Of a stretch of 52,700 bases of DNA, positions 7,691-17,611 are shown in pieces. The notes beneath the pieces were generated by a model. The model had not been told where the DNA came from, searched no databases, and worked only from the letters and a program-made list of their open reading frames with translations. The stretch spans positions 1 through 52,700 of the forward strand of contig JAIPBW010000014.1 of NCBI GenBank assembly GCA_021738505.1, given 5' to 3'. The stretch is from Bacteroidales bacterium (GTDB lineage: Bacteria; Bacteroidota; Bacteroidia; Bacteroidales; PWNQ01). Every line of letters starts with the position of its first letter. Positions within the stretch are counted from its first letter, which is position 1. The position numbers and the translations under genes are program-made.

Positions 7691-9229
7691 ATGCTGATAA
7701 AAACATACGGCAGTGCCATACAAGGTATTGATGCAATCACGATCACCATTGAAGTGAATGTAGACAAAGGCATCAACTTTTTATTGGTTGGTTTGCCCGA
7801 CAGTGCAGTTAAGGAGAGTCAACAACGGATAGATGCGGCCCTGAAAAACAATGGCTATAAAATCCCGGGAAAAAAAGTGGTGATTAATATGGCTCCTGCC
7901 GATATTCGCAAAGAAGGCTCGGCCTATGACCTGCCTCTGGCAATAGGTATTTTGGCAGCATCCGGCCAAATTGCGCATCAGAATGTAAAGAATTACGTCA
8001 TCATGGGGGAACTTTCGCTGGATGGCAGTTTGCAACCAATCAAAGGAGCATTACCAATTGCCATAGAAACGCGCAACAATGGATTTACAGGTCTTATCCT
8101 TCCCGAAGAAAACGCTGCAGAAGCCGCCATTGTCGACAAAATTGATGTGTATGGTATTAACAACATCAAAGAAGCGATCGATTTCTTTAACGGAGAAAAA
8201 GAACTCACCCCCTTAATCATCAATACCCGCGAAGAATTTTATGCCAGTCTGGATAATTATCAGTTTGATTTTGAAGATGTCAAAGGACAAGAAAATATCA
8301 AACGGGCACTGGAGATCGCCGCTGCCGGGAGCCATAATGCAATTATGGTCGGTCCTCCGGGCTCAGGAAAAACAATGCTAACCAAACGCATACCCTCCAT
8401 TTTGCCGCCCTTGAATCTTTACGAAGCATTGGAAACAACAAAAATTCATTCCGTTGCAGGGAAAATGAGCAAAAAAGAATCCATGAAATCCGTTCGTCCC
8501 TTCATTTCACCTCACCATACTATCAGCGATGTGGCGCTTGTTGGCGGCGGGCAATTTCCACAACCCGGAGCTATTTCACTTGCGCATAACGGAGTCCTTT
8601 TCCTTGATGAATTACCGGAATTTAAACGAACCGTTCTTGAGGTTTTGCGACAACCTTTAGAAGACCGGCAGATAACTATTTCGCGGGCGAAATTCACTGT
8701 TGACTACCCGGCAAGCTTCATGCTTATCGCGGCAATGAATCCCTGCCCCTGTGGTTATTATAATCATCCTGATAAGGAATGTGTTTGTTCCCAGGGCATG
8801 GTTCAAAAATATTGGAATCGCATATCAGGCCCCCTACTCGACCGGATTGATATTCACATGGAAGTAGTTCCTGTTCCTTTCAGCGAACTCACCAAACATA
8901 AAAAAGCAGAATCAAGCAAAGACGTAAGGGAAAGAGTCAATAAAGCCCGCGCGAAGCAAGAAAAACGTTTTTTAGAAAATTCCGGGATGTATAGCAATTC
9001 ACAGATGGGAACACGACAAATACGCGAAATATGCGAGATTGATCAGGCCGGGAAAACCCTGCTGAAAAATGCCATTGAAAAGCTGGGGCTCTCGGCTCGT
9101 GCCTACGACCGCATACTAAAAGTTTCCAGAACAATTGCTGATCTGGAAAATGAAGAACACATCTTACCTGAACATCTGGCAGAGGCCATACAGTACCGTA
9201 CATTGGACCGGGATAACTGGGGCGGTTAA
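7691..9229 (+). CDS. YifB/ComM-family magnesium-chelatase-like AAA+ ATPase
   Basis: This 512-residue protein has the full architecture of the YifB/ComM family: an N-terminal Lon-S5-fold ChlI-like domain, an AAA+ core with Walker A GPPGSGKT and sensor regions (FLDELPEFKR), a Cys cluster (NPCPCGYY and CVCSQG) and a C-terminal lid. In competent bacteria ComM is a branch-migration helicase in natural transformation; the family is also widespread in bacteria not known to be competent. The start is ATG 7691. It stands alone between a terminator and the NifU-like gene. Confidence 0.92.
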   Translation: MLIKTYGSAIQGIDAITITIEVNVDKGINFLLVGLPDSAVKESQQRIDAALKNNGYKIPGKKVVINMAPADIRKEGSAYDLPLAIGILAASGQIAHQNVKNYVIMGELSLDGSLQPIKGALPIAIETRNNGFTGLILPEENAAEAAIVDKIDVYGINNIKEAIDFFNGEKELTPLIINTREEFYASLDNYQFDFEDVKGQENIKRALEIAAAGSHNAIMVGPPGSGKTMLTKRIPSILPPLNLYEALETTKIHSVAGKMSKKESMKSVRPFISPHHTISDVALVGGGQFPQPGAISLAHNGVLFLDELPEFKRTVLEVLRQPLEDRQITISRAKFTVDYPASFMLIAAMNPCPCGYYNHPDKECVCSQGMVQKYWNRISGPLLDRIDIHMEVVPVPFSELTKHKKAESSKDVRERVNKARAKQEKRFLENSGMYSNSQMGTRQIREICEIDQAGKTLLKNAIEKLGLSARAYDRILKVSRTIADLENEEHILPEHLAEAIQYRTLDRDNWGG

Positions 9230-9395
9230 ATTTAAACTGCTTTTTATTTTTATTTAGATTTATTTTATTTAACTTTGAACCCGGTTTTTTATTCAACACG
9301 AGCACTACAGGCTAAAAATCATGGATGATAACCATTAAAATACATTTTGTTCCTGAAACGAGGGAGCGTTAAAAGCTTATAATCAATTTCTGTTT

Positions 9396-9638
9396 ATGAA
9401 ACAAAATTCCATATCCATAAAAGAAGTAGAAGAAGCACTAAAACCTGTTTTTAATTATGTGGCAAATGATGGAGGAGATATCGAAGTCGTTGAAATTGAC
9501 AACAATAATATAGTAAAACTAAGGTTGCTTCATGCTTGCGCAAAATGCAACCTTCCTAAGTTAATTTTTAAGGAAGGTGTGCTACGGATTCTGCAGAAAA
9601 AAATCCCTGCAATTAAAGATGTTGAATTAATTGACTAA
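9396..9638 (+). CDS. NifU C-terminal-domain protein (Fe-S scaffold-like)
   Basis: This 80-residue protein consists of a single NifU C-terminal domain. It has the N-terminal helix (EEALKPVFNYV), the strand VANDGGDIEVV and a CxxC motif (Cys48, Cys51 in HACAKC). In known NifU/NfuA proteins the pair binds a transient Fe-S cluster for delivery to apo-enzymes. The usual residues after the motif (CPSS-type) are replaced by CNLPKL, so it is a divergent variant. It is preceded by a 166-base spacer and probably forms its own transcript. Confidence 0.85.
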   Translation: MKQNSISIKEVEEALKPVFNYVANDGGDIEVVEIDNNNIVKLRLLHACAKCNLPKLIFKEGVLRILQKKIPAIKDVELID

Positions 9639-9941
9639 GAAATAGTTTATCAGGTTATAACATTTGCTACTACGCCCAACAAATCAACATAATAAAATAA
9701 ATACGAAAACAAGAAATAATACTATTTTCAAGCAAGACTAAACGAAACAATTCATTCGGGTCAATGCAAAAACACGCTTATTCAGTTTCTGAATAATTAA
9801 ACTTTATAGTATATTTGACTTCCTATTTTTAAAGAATATTAAAAACAGGAATTAAAACAATTTTTTCATCCTAACGTTTTACTTTCTAAGATAAAGTAAG
9901 TACAGAATGTTTATGGTATAAAGATTGTTCGTATTAAATTG
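9639..9941. other. Intergenic leader of the large T9SS gene
   Basis: About 300 bases of AT-rich sequence hold one promoter (9786-9817) and otherwise nothing recognisable. The downstream leader is about 115 bases long. Confidence 0.5.
9786..9817 (+). promoter_or_regulatory. Promoter of large T9SS type B protein gene
   Basis: TTTC at 9786-9789, then 20 bases, then TATATTTG at 9810-9817. The -7 box is an exact TAnnTTTG and the -33 box has one mismatch. Confidence 0.6.
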
Positions 9942-12900
9942 ATGAATTTTAAACGAATGGGCAAAAAAACACAAATCCTTTTACTCTTATTACTCACCAC
10001 CTTTACCACCAGTCATGCTATGGATATCCGGGCATTAGATATTGGTTATGAAAAGGTAGGCTCATTGGAGTATAGAGCTGTCGTAACAGCCTATACGTTT
10101 AATGCCGGACCTATAGACACTTCATTAACCATTTCCTGGGGCGATAATGATACAACAGAAATAACCAAACAAAACACAACGATCATTAATAATTACCTTA
10201 GGAAAATCACCTATAGTGGCACACACACTTATTCAGGAGTTTCAAATTACACAATTTCCATTGCGTATTATAACAGAGGCGCCGGTGTAAAAAACATGAA
10301 TAACTCGGCTAATGAAGCTGTCTACGTCGAATCCGAAGTAATTATAAATCCATTTTTAGGAACAAATAGCTCACCTAAAATAAACCTACCGCCAATAGAT
10401 AATGCTTGTTTAGCTCAACCCTATTTTTTCGATCCCGGCATTACAGACCCTGAAAATGATTCGATCGTTATCTCAAAAGTAAAGTGCAAAGGAGATAAAG
10501 GCAATGCTATTAATGGTTATAGTTATCCGTCAGCTTCTAACACTTATGAGATAGACTCATCCACAGGAACCATCCTGTGGGATGCTCCGACTGAAAAAGG
10601 CCGGTATAATATCGCCTTCAAAATTAAAGAGTACCGCAATGGAGTTCTCATTGGCTCATCTATGCGGGATATGCAAATAAATGTCGGCGCATGCGGAAAT
10701 CAGGCTCCGGATATTTTTACTTTTAACGATACCTGCGTCGAAGTTGGAAATCTTCTAAATGCACAGGCATACACTACGGATAACACAGGCGACACACTCA
10801 CGATAGAAGCAATGGGTGAAATCATGAACATCCCGGGTAATCCGGGACAATTTAGCTCTCCTGCTTTGGGTGTTGACAGTGCAGGTGACTATTTAACATG
10901 GACACCGGGTTGCAATCTTGTCAGAAAAGAGCCCTACCAGGTAACTTTCATTGCCAATAAGAAAGCTCAGGGAGCCAATGGCTACTTTCCTTATACCAAT
11001 GATTTCAACACTGGATTTATCGGTTCCGGTTGGGAAGCAACCTCTCAGCTTATGTTTTCAAACCCCTGTCCGCCTTCGGCAGATGGCACAACCTATCTTT
11101 GGATGGGTGCTGCAGCACCACATCCACGTATTGTAACAACACAATCCTTTGACCTTACCGGAGGAACAAATGAACTTCATTTTGACATGAAGCTTTCAAC
11201 GCAAGCCATGCAGAGTCCATGCGAAGGCCCCGATTTACCTGATGAAGGGATCCATTTTCAATATTCTACAAACGGAATAAATGGGCCCTGGAAAGAAATT
11301 ATATACTGGGACCCAAGTGTTCCCGAACCAGGTGGTGTTAATCCAATGCTGACAGTCTGGAATCATTATAGTATCCCTCTTCCACAGGCTGCTATTACAA
11401 CCAACACCCGATTTCGTTACCTCCAAACGGCCAGCTCCGGAGCACATTATGATCATTGGGGGATAGACAATTTCCAGTTGTTTGACCGGCCGGAAAACCT
11501 AACAAAGACCAAAACCGTAGAAGTTAAAGTAATCGCTCCCGCACCCAAAAATCTAACTGCTACTGCTCAAAATCAAAACATACAACTGGAGTGGGATAAA
11601 AGCATTTGCCCTAATGCTTCTGGATATAAAGTCTACCGTCGAAACAGTTATTTGGGTTATGTACCTAATACATGCGAAACGGGAGTTCCTGCCTACACCG
11701 GCTATAAAGAAATTGCCACATTAAATAGCATTGATGACACCACATATCTTGATGATAATAACGGACAAGGACTACCGCAAGGTTTTTCACATTGTTATAT
11801 GGTAACAGCCATATTCCCTGATGGAGCAGAAAGTTATCCCTCCACAGAAGCCTGTGCAACCATCGACCGTGATAAACCTCTGCTAACAAAAGTGTCGGTG
11901 CAAACAACAGATGCAACAACAGGCGAAATGGAACTGGAATGGTCCAAGCCACCCTATGCCGATACAGCATTCAGCGGCCCATTCCATTATCTAATCTATA
12001 GAGCAGAGAATGCACCAAATAATTGGAATCTCATTGATTCGACCACAAGCATTAACGATACATCATATACAGATCTCAACCTAAATACTCAAGACAATCA
12101 ATATTTTTACCACATTGATTTATATCAGGTGGCTCCATCTCAACGACAAAAAATTAACGAATCGCCTTATTCTTCGTCCGTATACATCAGCACAATCTCT
12201 AATGACGAGTCGATCACGATAAGTTTTGATTTTGATGTATCATGGAATAACGAAAGCTATACGATATACCGGAAGGATCCCGGAAGCAGTAGTTTTGATT
12301 CAATCACGACAATAACAGATACGACATATAAAGATACCGGATTAATAAATGGACAAACGTACTGCTACAAAGTAAAGTCAATAGGTGCTTACTCCGTGTC
12401 GGGTATTGTTGATCCGATAATAAATTACTCACAGGAAACGTGTACACAACCTAAAGACAATGATGCCCCTTGCGCTCCCACACTTAGTGTTACCGTTAAT
12501 TGTTTCGACATATCGAATGATCTTAAATGGACGAATCCAAATAACACATGCGCGAATGATGTGGCCAAATACGACATTTATTTTAAACCATTGAAGACAG
12601 GCAACTTCACAAATATCCATTCAACCCAACCTGCAGAAGACACAACTTACACTCACCAAAAGACCAATAGCATAGCAGGATGTTATCAGGTTGTAGCGAT
12701 AGACTCGTCCGATAATGAAAGTAGTCCAAGTAATACAGTATGTGTTGATATTGATAGCTGTGACATCTACCGCTTGCCAAATGTTTTTACTCCCAACGGT
12801 GACGGAAAGAATGATTATTTAAGACCTTTCCCTTATGACTTTGTAGAAAGTGTAGACATGACAATATATAATCGCTGGGGTAATATCGTGTATGAAACAA

Positions 12901-13052
12901 ATGATCCTGACATTAATTGGGACGGGACTCATCAGGATAATGGGCAAGACTGTGCCGAAGGCGTTTATTATTATGTATGTGAAGTTTATCAGCAATCATT
13001 AGAAGGCAAGGAAAAAACAGTTCTGACGGGTGAAGTAACCCTTCTGAGATAA
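9942..13052 (+). CDS. Large secreted protein with T9SS type B sorting domain
   Basis: This protein of about 1036 residues starts at ATG 9942 (an in-frame TTG lies just before) with a Sec signal peptide ending near TSHA. Beta-sandwich modules follow, including cadherin/Ig-like ones with the text DPENDS. A jelly-roll-like domain at about 346-520 (FIGSGW, PDEGIHFQYSTN, HWGIDNFQL) appears to sit inside one of those modules. Several fibronectin-III-like repeats occupy about 530-940. The C-terminal 90 residues (LPNVFTPNGDGKND to the end) are the gliding-motility/CHU_C type B sorting domain, so the protein should be exported by the T9SS and attached at or released from the cell surface. Function is probably adhesive. 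The jelly-roll domain recurs in the proteins at 21128-23161 and 23356-25377. Confidence 0.88.
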   Translation: MNFKRMGKKTQILLLLLLTTFTTSHAMDIRALDIGYEKVGSLEYRAVVTAYTFNAGPIDTSLTISWGDNDTTEITKQNTTIINNYLRKITYSGTHTYSGVSNYTISIAYYNRGAGVKNMNNSANEAVYVESEVIINPFLGTNSSPKINLPPIDNACLAQPYFFDPGITDPENDSIVISKVKCKGDKGNAINGYSYPSASNTYEIDSSTGTILWDAPTEKGRYNIAFKIKEYRNGVLIGSSMRDMQINVGACGNQAPDIFTFNDTCVEVGNLLNAQAYTTDNTGDTLTIEAMGEIMNIPGNPGQFSSPALGVDSAGDYLTWTPGCNLVRKEPYQVTFIANKKAQGANGYFPYTNDFNTGFIGSGWEATSQLMFSNPCPPSADGTTYLWMGAAAPHPRIVTTQSFDLTGGTNELHFDMKLSTQAMQSPCEGPDLPDEGIHFQYSTNGINGPWKEIIYWDPSVPEPGGVNPMLTVWNHYSIPLPQAAITTNTRFRYLQTASSGAHYDHWGIDNFQLFDRPENLTKTKTVEVKVIAPAPKNLTATAQNQNIQLEWDKSICPNASGYKVYRRNSYLGYVPNTCETGVPAYTGYKEIATLNSIDDTTYLDDNNGQGLPQGFSHCYMVTAIFPDGAESYPSTEACATIDRDKPLLTKVSVQTTDATTGEMELEWSKPPYADTAFSGPFHYLIYRAENAPNNWNLIDSTTSINDTSYTDLNLNTQDNQYFYHIDLYQVAPSQRQKINESPYSSSVYISTISNDESITISFDFDVSWNNESYTIYRKDPGSSSFDSITTITDTTYKDTGLINGQTYCYKVKSIGAYSVSGIVDPIINYSQETCTQPKDNDAPCAPTLSVTVNCFDISNDLKWTNPNNTCANDVAKYDIYFKPLKTGNFTNIHSTQPAEDTTYTHQKTNSIAGCYQVVAIDSSDNESSPSNTVCVDIDSCDIYRLPNVFTPNGDGKNDYLRPFPYDFVESVDMTIYNRWGNIVYETNDPDINWDGTHQDNGQDCAEGVYYYVCEVYQQSLEGKEKTVLTGEVTLLR

Positions 13053-13154
13053 TATAATAACGTGTAAATCTGAACTTTACAGCCACACCTCAAAAAAATG
13101 TATTATTTTTTTAAAAAAAAGTTGTAAAAAATATTATCAATCCAAAAATCGCAT

Positions 13155-13162
13155 TACCTTTG
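13155..13162 (+). promoter_or_regulatory. Cold-shock gene -7 box
   Basis: TACCTTTG is an exact TAnnTTTG box 31 bases before the ATG at 13194. The nearest upstream TTG is too far for a normal -33 element. Confidence 0.6.
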
Positions 13163-13193
13163 TACATTATTAATTAATCAATTACCTATTTAA

Positions 13194-13385
13194 ATGAACA
13201 CAGGAAAAGTAAAATTTTTTAATGAAGCCAAAGGATATGGATTCATTAAAGACCAGGAATCAGACAAAGAGTATTTCGTACACGTAACAGGTCTTGTAGA
13301 CAAGATCAAAGAAGATGACGAAGTCTCTTTTGACCTTCAAGAAGGCAAAAAAGGATTAAATGCAGTAAATGTAAAACTCCTATAA
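13194..13385 (+). CDS. Cold-shock domain protein
   Basis: This 63-residue protein is a single CspA-type OB fold. It carries the RNP1 motif KGYGFI and the RNP2-like YFVHV (usually VFVHF), and is close to the usual 65-70 residues. Members bind single-stranded RNA or DNA and melt RNA structure at low temperature. The gene has its own -7 box, a 31-base leader and its own terminator, so it is monocistronic. The short leader does not show the long cold-responsive 5' UTR of E. coli cspA. Confidence 0.93.
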   Translation: MNTGKVKFFNEAKGYGFIKDQESDKEYFVHVTGLVDKIKEDDEVSFDLQEGKKGLNAVNVKLL

Positions 13386-13409
13386 TAGTTTGAATTTACA
13401 AGATTTAAC

Positions 13410-13443
13410 AAAAGTCTTACACCTCGGTGTAAGACTTTTTTTT
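13410..13443. terminator. Bidirectional terminator
   Basis: Arms AAAAGTCTTACAC and GTGTAAGACTTTT enclose a CTCG loop, followed by T-run on the plus strand and preceded by A-run. It serves the cold-shock gene and probably also the converging OmpA-family gene. Confidence 0.85.
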
Positions 13444-13476
13444 ATTATATAAACCCCATAACGATAAATACAAAAC

Positions 13477-15546
13477 TTATTTATCGGAAATAATTTCAAA
13501 CTCTGTCCTTCGATTTTGCTGACGCCCCTCTTCAGTATCATTGTCAGCAATGGGTTTCCGAAAACCATATCCTTTAAATTCCAGGCGATCTTTATCTATT
13601 CCCTTATCAACCAGATAATCCACAACAGATTTGGCCCTTTCTTGAGACAGCTTTTCATTATAGCTGGCAGAACCAACATTATCCGTATGACCTGAGATCT
13701 CAACCCGTATCGCCGGATTCTCCTTCATAATATCATATAGCCGGTCAAGCTCGGAACGCGATGATTCCCTGAGTTCAGACTTCCCGGAATCGAAGAATAT
13801 ATTTCTCAAAACAATACGGCTTCCGATTTCAATTTTATTTAAAGCAATATCATTTTTAATCTCTTCATAATTCTTATCTTTATCAGTAAGATCAATATTT
13901 TTGGAATAAAACAAATAGCCTTCAGCCATTACAGATATCCCATAATTTTTTCCTAATGGCAATGAAATCACATACTTACCTGTTTCAGGATTGGATTTAA
14001 AACTTGTGATATCTTCATTTTTATTATTATCAGTAAGTACAACTCGCGCCTCAAGCGGTTCCTCAGTTTTTTTATCGGTGATACGTCCTTTCATTGTAAC
14101 GAGCTGAATCTCCTCTATGGCAACTTTACCTTCGATTTCGGTTTCTACAGGAACATTCTGAAAAGCAAGCAATTTGTGCTTTTTACTATTTACTACATTT
14201 TTAGATTCCCCTAAAAATGTAATCTTATAAATATCCTGACAGCCGTATCCCCCGGCACGTTCTGATGAGAGATAAGCATATTTATTGTCTTTTAATACAG
14301 TTATAAAAACTTCATCACCTGCTGTATTGATCGGATAACCCAAATTCTCGGGTTTGGTCCACTCTCCGTTTTGCAATTCAGCTTTAAAAAGATCATATCC
14401 TCCCATCGCCTTATGTCCTTTAGAGCTAAAATAAAGTGTTTTCCCGTCAGAATGCATAAATACAGATGCTTCATCAAGCGGTGTGTTAACAGAAGCACCA
14501 AGATTCTTCCCTTCCGTCCATCTTCCTTTTTCATCCTTCTGGCTCACATATATATCGTGTTTTCCATATCCTCCGGCTTTATCAGATACATAAAACAGTT
14601 TGTCACCATCTGGAGAAAATGCTGCATACGACTCATGCGATTCGGTATTAATTTTCTTTGATAATCCTTTCGGCTTGTTCCAACCCTCATTTTCCCGCTC
14701 TGATAAATATAAGTCTCCTCCTCCAGTTGCTCTGTAAAGGATCATTTGATTTCCGTCAGGAGACATACAGACAATCCCTTCGTGATTATCGGTACTTAAC
14801 TTCTTTCCCGGTTTCTTAATTCCGGCAAAGTTTCCTTCAGCATCTTTTTCTCTTATGTAAATATTTTCTTTATATCCAAATTCATTCTCCTTCATTTCGG
14901 AATTATCTTCAGAAGGTCTTCGTGAAGTGAAATACAACATATTCTCATCAGCATCAAGGATCGGACTATAATCCTGATAAGGAGAATTCACCTGCTTGCC
15001 GAGGTTGTCCACAAACACGCGCCTGGGATTAGAAGTAATTTCATTAGCAATTTTGCATTCTGCGATCCGTTTATCTACCGCCTTACCTTTTTCTTTTAGC
15101 TCTTTAGGCGTTAATGTTTTACGAAATTCCTCAAATAAATCTAGAGCTTTACTGAATTGTTCCGCATACTGATAATACTTTCCAAGGACGTATTTTATAT
15201 CTGGTTTTACCGAGGAGTCTAACTGATGAGCCTTTATCAGATATTTTCCTGCTTTATCTTTTTTATTTGTTTCAAAATAGCAAAGGCCAATTTTGTAATT
15301 CAAAAGTGCATTCTCCGAATTGAAATTGTAAGCCTGTAAATAATGGTCTGCCGCTTTCGGATAAAGACCTTCGCCTGATTCAAACAGACGATCACCTTGC
15401 CGAATATTCTTTTTAGCATCTCTTAATTCCTTCTTCTGATCTGGAAAAGCATCTTTGTCAAAGGGTATGGATTCCTGAGCCATTAAAAAATTAACCGACA
15501 GCAGACAAAATATAAGTAAGTGTAAAAAGTAACTGTATTTTACCAT
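13477..15546 (-). CDS. PorE-like OmpA-family protein (TPR, WD40-like, CRD, OmpA)
   Basis: This 689-residue protein has a signal peptide ending LMAQ, then TPR-like helices (about 40-190), a WD40/PD40-type propeller with repeated TSRRP, SPDGNQM, SPDGDKLFYVS and LYFSSKG strands (about 190-450), a carboxypeptidase-regulatory-like domain (about 480-560), and an OmpA C-terminal peptidoglycan-binding domain (SGHTDNVGS and NRRTEFEI). This order and length match PorE of the Porphyromonas T9SS, which ties the secretion complex to peptidoglycan. Paralogues with this architecture are common in Bacteroidetes, so T9SS membership is an inference. The TPR gene 21 bases upstream is probably cotranscribed. Confidence 0.8.
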   Translation of the reverse strand: MVKYSYFLHLLIFCLLSVNFLMAQESIPFDKDAFPDQKKELRDAKKNIRQGDRLFESGEGLYPKAADHYLQAYNFNSENALLNYKIGLCYFETNKKDKAGKYLIKAHQLDSSVKPDIKYVLGKYYQYAEQFSKALDLFEEFRKTLTPKELKEKGKAVDKRIAECKIANEITSNPRRVFVDNLGKQVNSPYQDYSPILDADENMLYFTSRRPSEDNSEMKENEFGYKENIYIREKDAEGNFAGIKKPGKKLSTDNHEGIVCMSPDGNQMILYRATGGGDLYLSERENEGWNKPKGLSKKINTESHESYAAFSPDGDKLFYVSDKAGGYGKHDIYVSQKDEKGRWTEGKNLGASVNTPLDEASVFMHSDGKTLYFSSKGHKAMGGYDLFKAELQNGEWTKPENLGYPINTAGDEVFITVLKDNKYAYLSSERAGGYGCQDIYKITFLGESKNVVNSKKHKLLAFQNVPVETEIEGKVAIEEIQLVTMKGRITDKKTEEPLEARVVLTDNNKNEDITSFKSNPETGKYVISLPLGKNYGISVMAEGYLFYSKNIDLTDKDKNYEEIKNDIALNKIEIGSRIVLRNIFFDSGKSELRESSRSELDRLYDIMKENPAIRVEISGHTDNVGSASYNEKLSQERAKSVVDYLVDKGIDKDRLEFKGYGFRKPIADNDTEEGRQQNRRTEFEIISDK

Positions 15547-15567
15547 TGCATTAAAGATTTAAATAAA

Positions 15568-16632
15568 TTAATCACATTGCTTATCTATAAAAGACTTTAC
15601 AGAGTCAATCCCCAGAGAAAATGCTTTTGACCAATCCTTGCACGCTTCCTCCGGTAATCTTTGCATCTCTTTAGTTATTCCCCGGTTTAAAAAAGCTACA
15701 CCATATTGCTCATTAATCTGTATTGCCTGATTATAGTCCTCCACTGCTTTTTTATACTCACCGAGTTTAAAATATACATTTCCGCGATTATTAAATGCCT
15801 CTGCAAAATTTTTGTCAATCATTATTGCTTTAGTATAATCATCAATAGCTTTAGTGTAATTCTCAGTTTTAAAGTACACGATGCCCCGCAGATTATACAA
15901 AGAAGCATTAGAAGAGTCCAAATTAATACTTTCCTTATAATCCGTTAAGGCACTCTGATACTCTTCCATTTCGCATTTTAAGTTTGCCAGGTTAGAATAT
16001 TTATATGCCGCTTCAGCTCCTATGGAAATCGAAGTTTGATAATCGGCCAATGCCTTTTGGAGTTTTCCTTGCCTATAATAAGCACTCCCCCGGTCATGAT
16101 AAGCTTTGGCAAATCCTTTATTCGCTTCAATTGCCTTAGTGAAAGCTTGTATTGCGCTTTTATAATCCTGTTGGGCAAAATAACTATTGCCAAGAAAATG
16201 CCATGCTTTAGCATAATCCGCATTAAGTTCAGTTGCTCGTTGAAGATCTTCAATGGCCAGGTCTAATTCGTTTAGATAAAACCGGGCTATTCCCCGGTAA
16301 AAATAAGCCTTCGGCAATGACTCAAGCCGAATAACCTGGTTATAATCCTGGATAGCAGCCTCATAATTTTTTTGCTCAAAGTTGACGATTCCTCTGTTCA
16401 TTAAAGCTTTGGTAAACTCAGCTTCTTTAGCAATCGCTTTATTAAAGCTGGATTTGGCCAGGTCCGGATTGCCATCCTGATATGCACTGACTCCCTGATT
16501 AAAAAACGCTCTTGCTTTTTGTTCATTGGATTCCCGATAGGCTTTTACAGTATCCTGATCCTGGGCAAGCAAAGCATCAGGAACGACAATCATAAGGCAT
16601 AAAAAGCTCAAAGTTATGTATAGTTTCTTCAT
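15568..16632 (-). CDS. Secreted TPR-repeat protein
   Basis: This 354-residue protein has a signal peptide ending at about LLAQ and then consists almost entirely of roughly eight or nine 34-residue TPR units (recurring patterns such as KAYFYRGIARFYL and AYHDRGSAYYRQGK). It ends with two cysteines in a short tail. TPR solenoids mediate protein contacts; the partner is unknown. Its tight linkage to the PorE-like gene, 21 bases downstream, suggests the two act together in the periplasm. Its ATG overlaps a region that also serves the divergent acid phosphatase promoter. Confidence 0.85.
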   Translation of the reverse strand: MKKLYITLSFLCLMIVVPDALLAQDQDTVKAYRESNEQKARAFFNQGVSAYQDGNPDLAKSSFNKAIAKEAEFTKALMNRGIVNFEQKNYEAAIQDYNQVIRLESLPKAYFYRGIARFYLNELDLAIEDLQRATELNADYAKAWHFLGNSYFAQQDYKSAIQAFTKAIEANKGFAKAYHDRGSAYYRQGKLQKALADYQTSISIGAEAAYKYSNLANLKCEMEEYQSALTDYKESINLDSSNASLYNLRGIVYFKTENYTKAIDDYTKAIMIDKNFAEAFNNRGNVYFKLGEYKKAVEDYNQAIQINEQYGVAFLNRGITKEMQRLPEEACKDWSKAFSLGIDSVKSFIDKQCD

Positions 16633-16663
16633 TTATTTTTATTTAAAAAGATTTATACTTTTG
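16632..16663 (+). promoter_or_regulatory. Promoter of e(P4)-type phosphatase gene
   Basis: TTTA at 16632-16635, 20 bases, then TACTTTTG at 16656-16663. The -7 box is an exact TAnnTTTG. The leader to ATG 16725 is about 55 bases. Confidence 0.6.
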
Positions 16664-16724
16664 CATTGTCTAAGGTAATAAAAAACAATACCGATAAGCA
16701 ACTAATTTCTAAAGAAAATTTATT

Positions 16725-17552
16725 ATGACAATCAAGCACCTATCAATCTGCATTATATCGCTATTTCTTGTGATTGGATGTACACAGGAAAAGCCACAAT
16801 CAGAAGATAACAAATCCGTTTCCGACACCAAAGCGAAAGAGCTTCCATGCCATCCGTTAACCTACGCTGCGTTATTTCAACAGGTGTCCGCAGAAAAGTA
16901 TGCCCTGGAATATCAAGCTTATCATTTGGCCAAATTAGCACTTAACCAGGACTTAGCTGATGAGTCTATTAATCAACAACGTGCGGTTATTCTTGATATA
17001 GACGAGACTGTACTGGATAATAGCCCGTATGAATCTATGCTTGTTTTGCAGGACACAACTTATCCTTATAAATGGAAAGAATGGTTACAAAAAGCAGATG
17101 CACGATTATTGGCCGGAGTAAAAGACTTTCTTGAATATACTGCAAACAATGGTGTTGAAATATTTTACGTCACCAATCGAAAAGAAGAGTTCAGAGATGT
17201 AACTCTTGCTAACTTAAAAAAACATCAAATTCCTCAGGCAAATACCAGGCACCTGATAATGCGCACGAAGACTTCCAGCAAAACAGAACGCCGCAGCAAA
17301 ATAAAAGAAGATTATCATATTTCTCTTTTAATCGGGGATAACCTAAATGACTTTTCGCAGATATTTGAAGAAAAAAGTAATGAATCAAAAAAAGCCCTTA
17401 TTGACAATCACAAAGAACTTTTCGGCTCCCGATTCATTATTTTACCCAATGCTACATACGGCGATTGGGAAGGCGCTGTATACAACTATAACTATGGATT
17501 ATCTGAAAAAGAAAAACATGAAAAAAGAATGGAAAGTCTTCAGGGATTTTAA
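16725..17552 (+). CDS. 5'-nucleotidase, lipoprotein e(P4) family
   Basis: This 275-residue protein has a lipoprotein signal with Cys19 in VIGC. It then follows the HAD-type class C acid phosphatase pattern: DIDETVLDN with catalytic Asp91 and Asp93, the FYVTNRKEE strand, and the GDNLNDF motif near residue 205. Haemophilus e(P4) dephosphorylates nucleotides such as NMN at the outer membrane, feeding nucleoside uptake; a similar scavenging role is likely. It is a single-gene unit with its own promoter and a downstream terminator shared with the converging sppA. Confidence 0.9.
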   Translation: MTIKHLSICIISLFLVIGCTQEKPQSEDNKSVSDTKAKELPCHPLTYAALFQQVSAEKYALEYQAYHLAKLALNQDLADESINQQRAVILDIDETVLDNSPYESMLVLQDTTYPYKWKEWLQKADARLLAGVKDFLEYTANNGVEIFYVTNRKEEFRDVTLANLKKHQIPQANTRHLIMRTKTSSKTERRSKIKEDYHISLLIGDNLNDFSQIFEEKSNESKKALIDNHKELFGSRFIILPNATYGDWEGAVYNYNYGLSEKEKHEKRMESLQGF

Positions 17553-17611
17553 TTGATGCTATTGGTTTTTCAAGAATGCTTCCAATTAAAATACTTTTCA
17601 AAGATATCACT

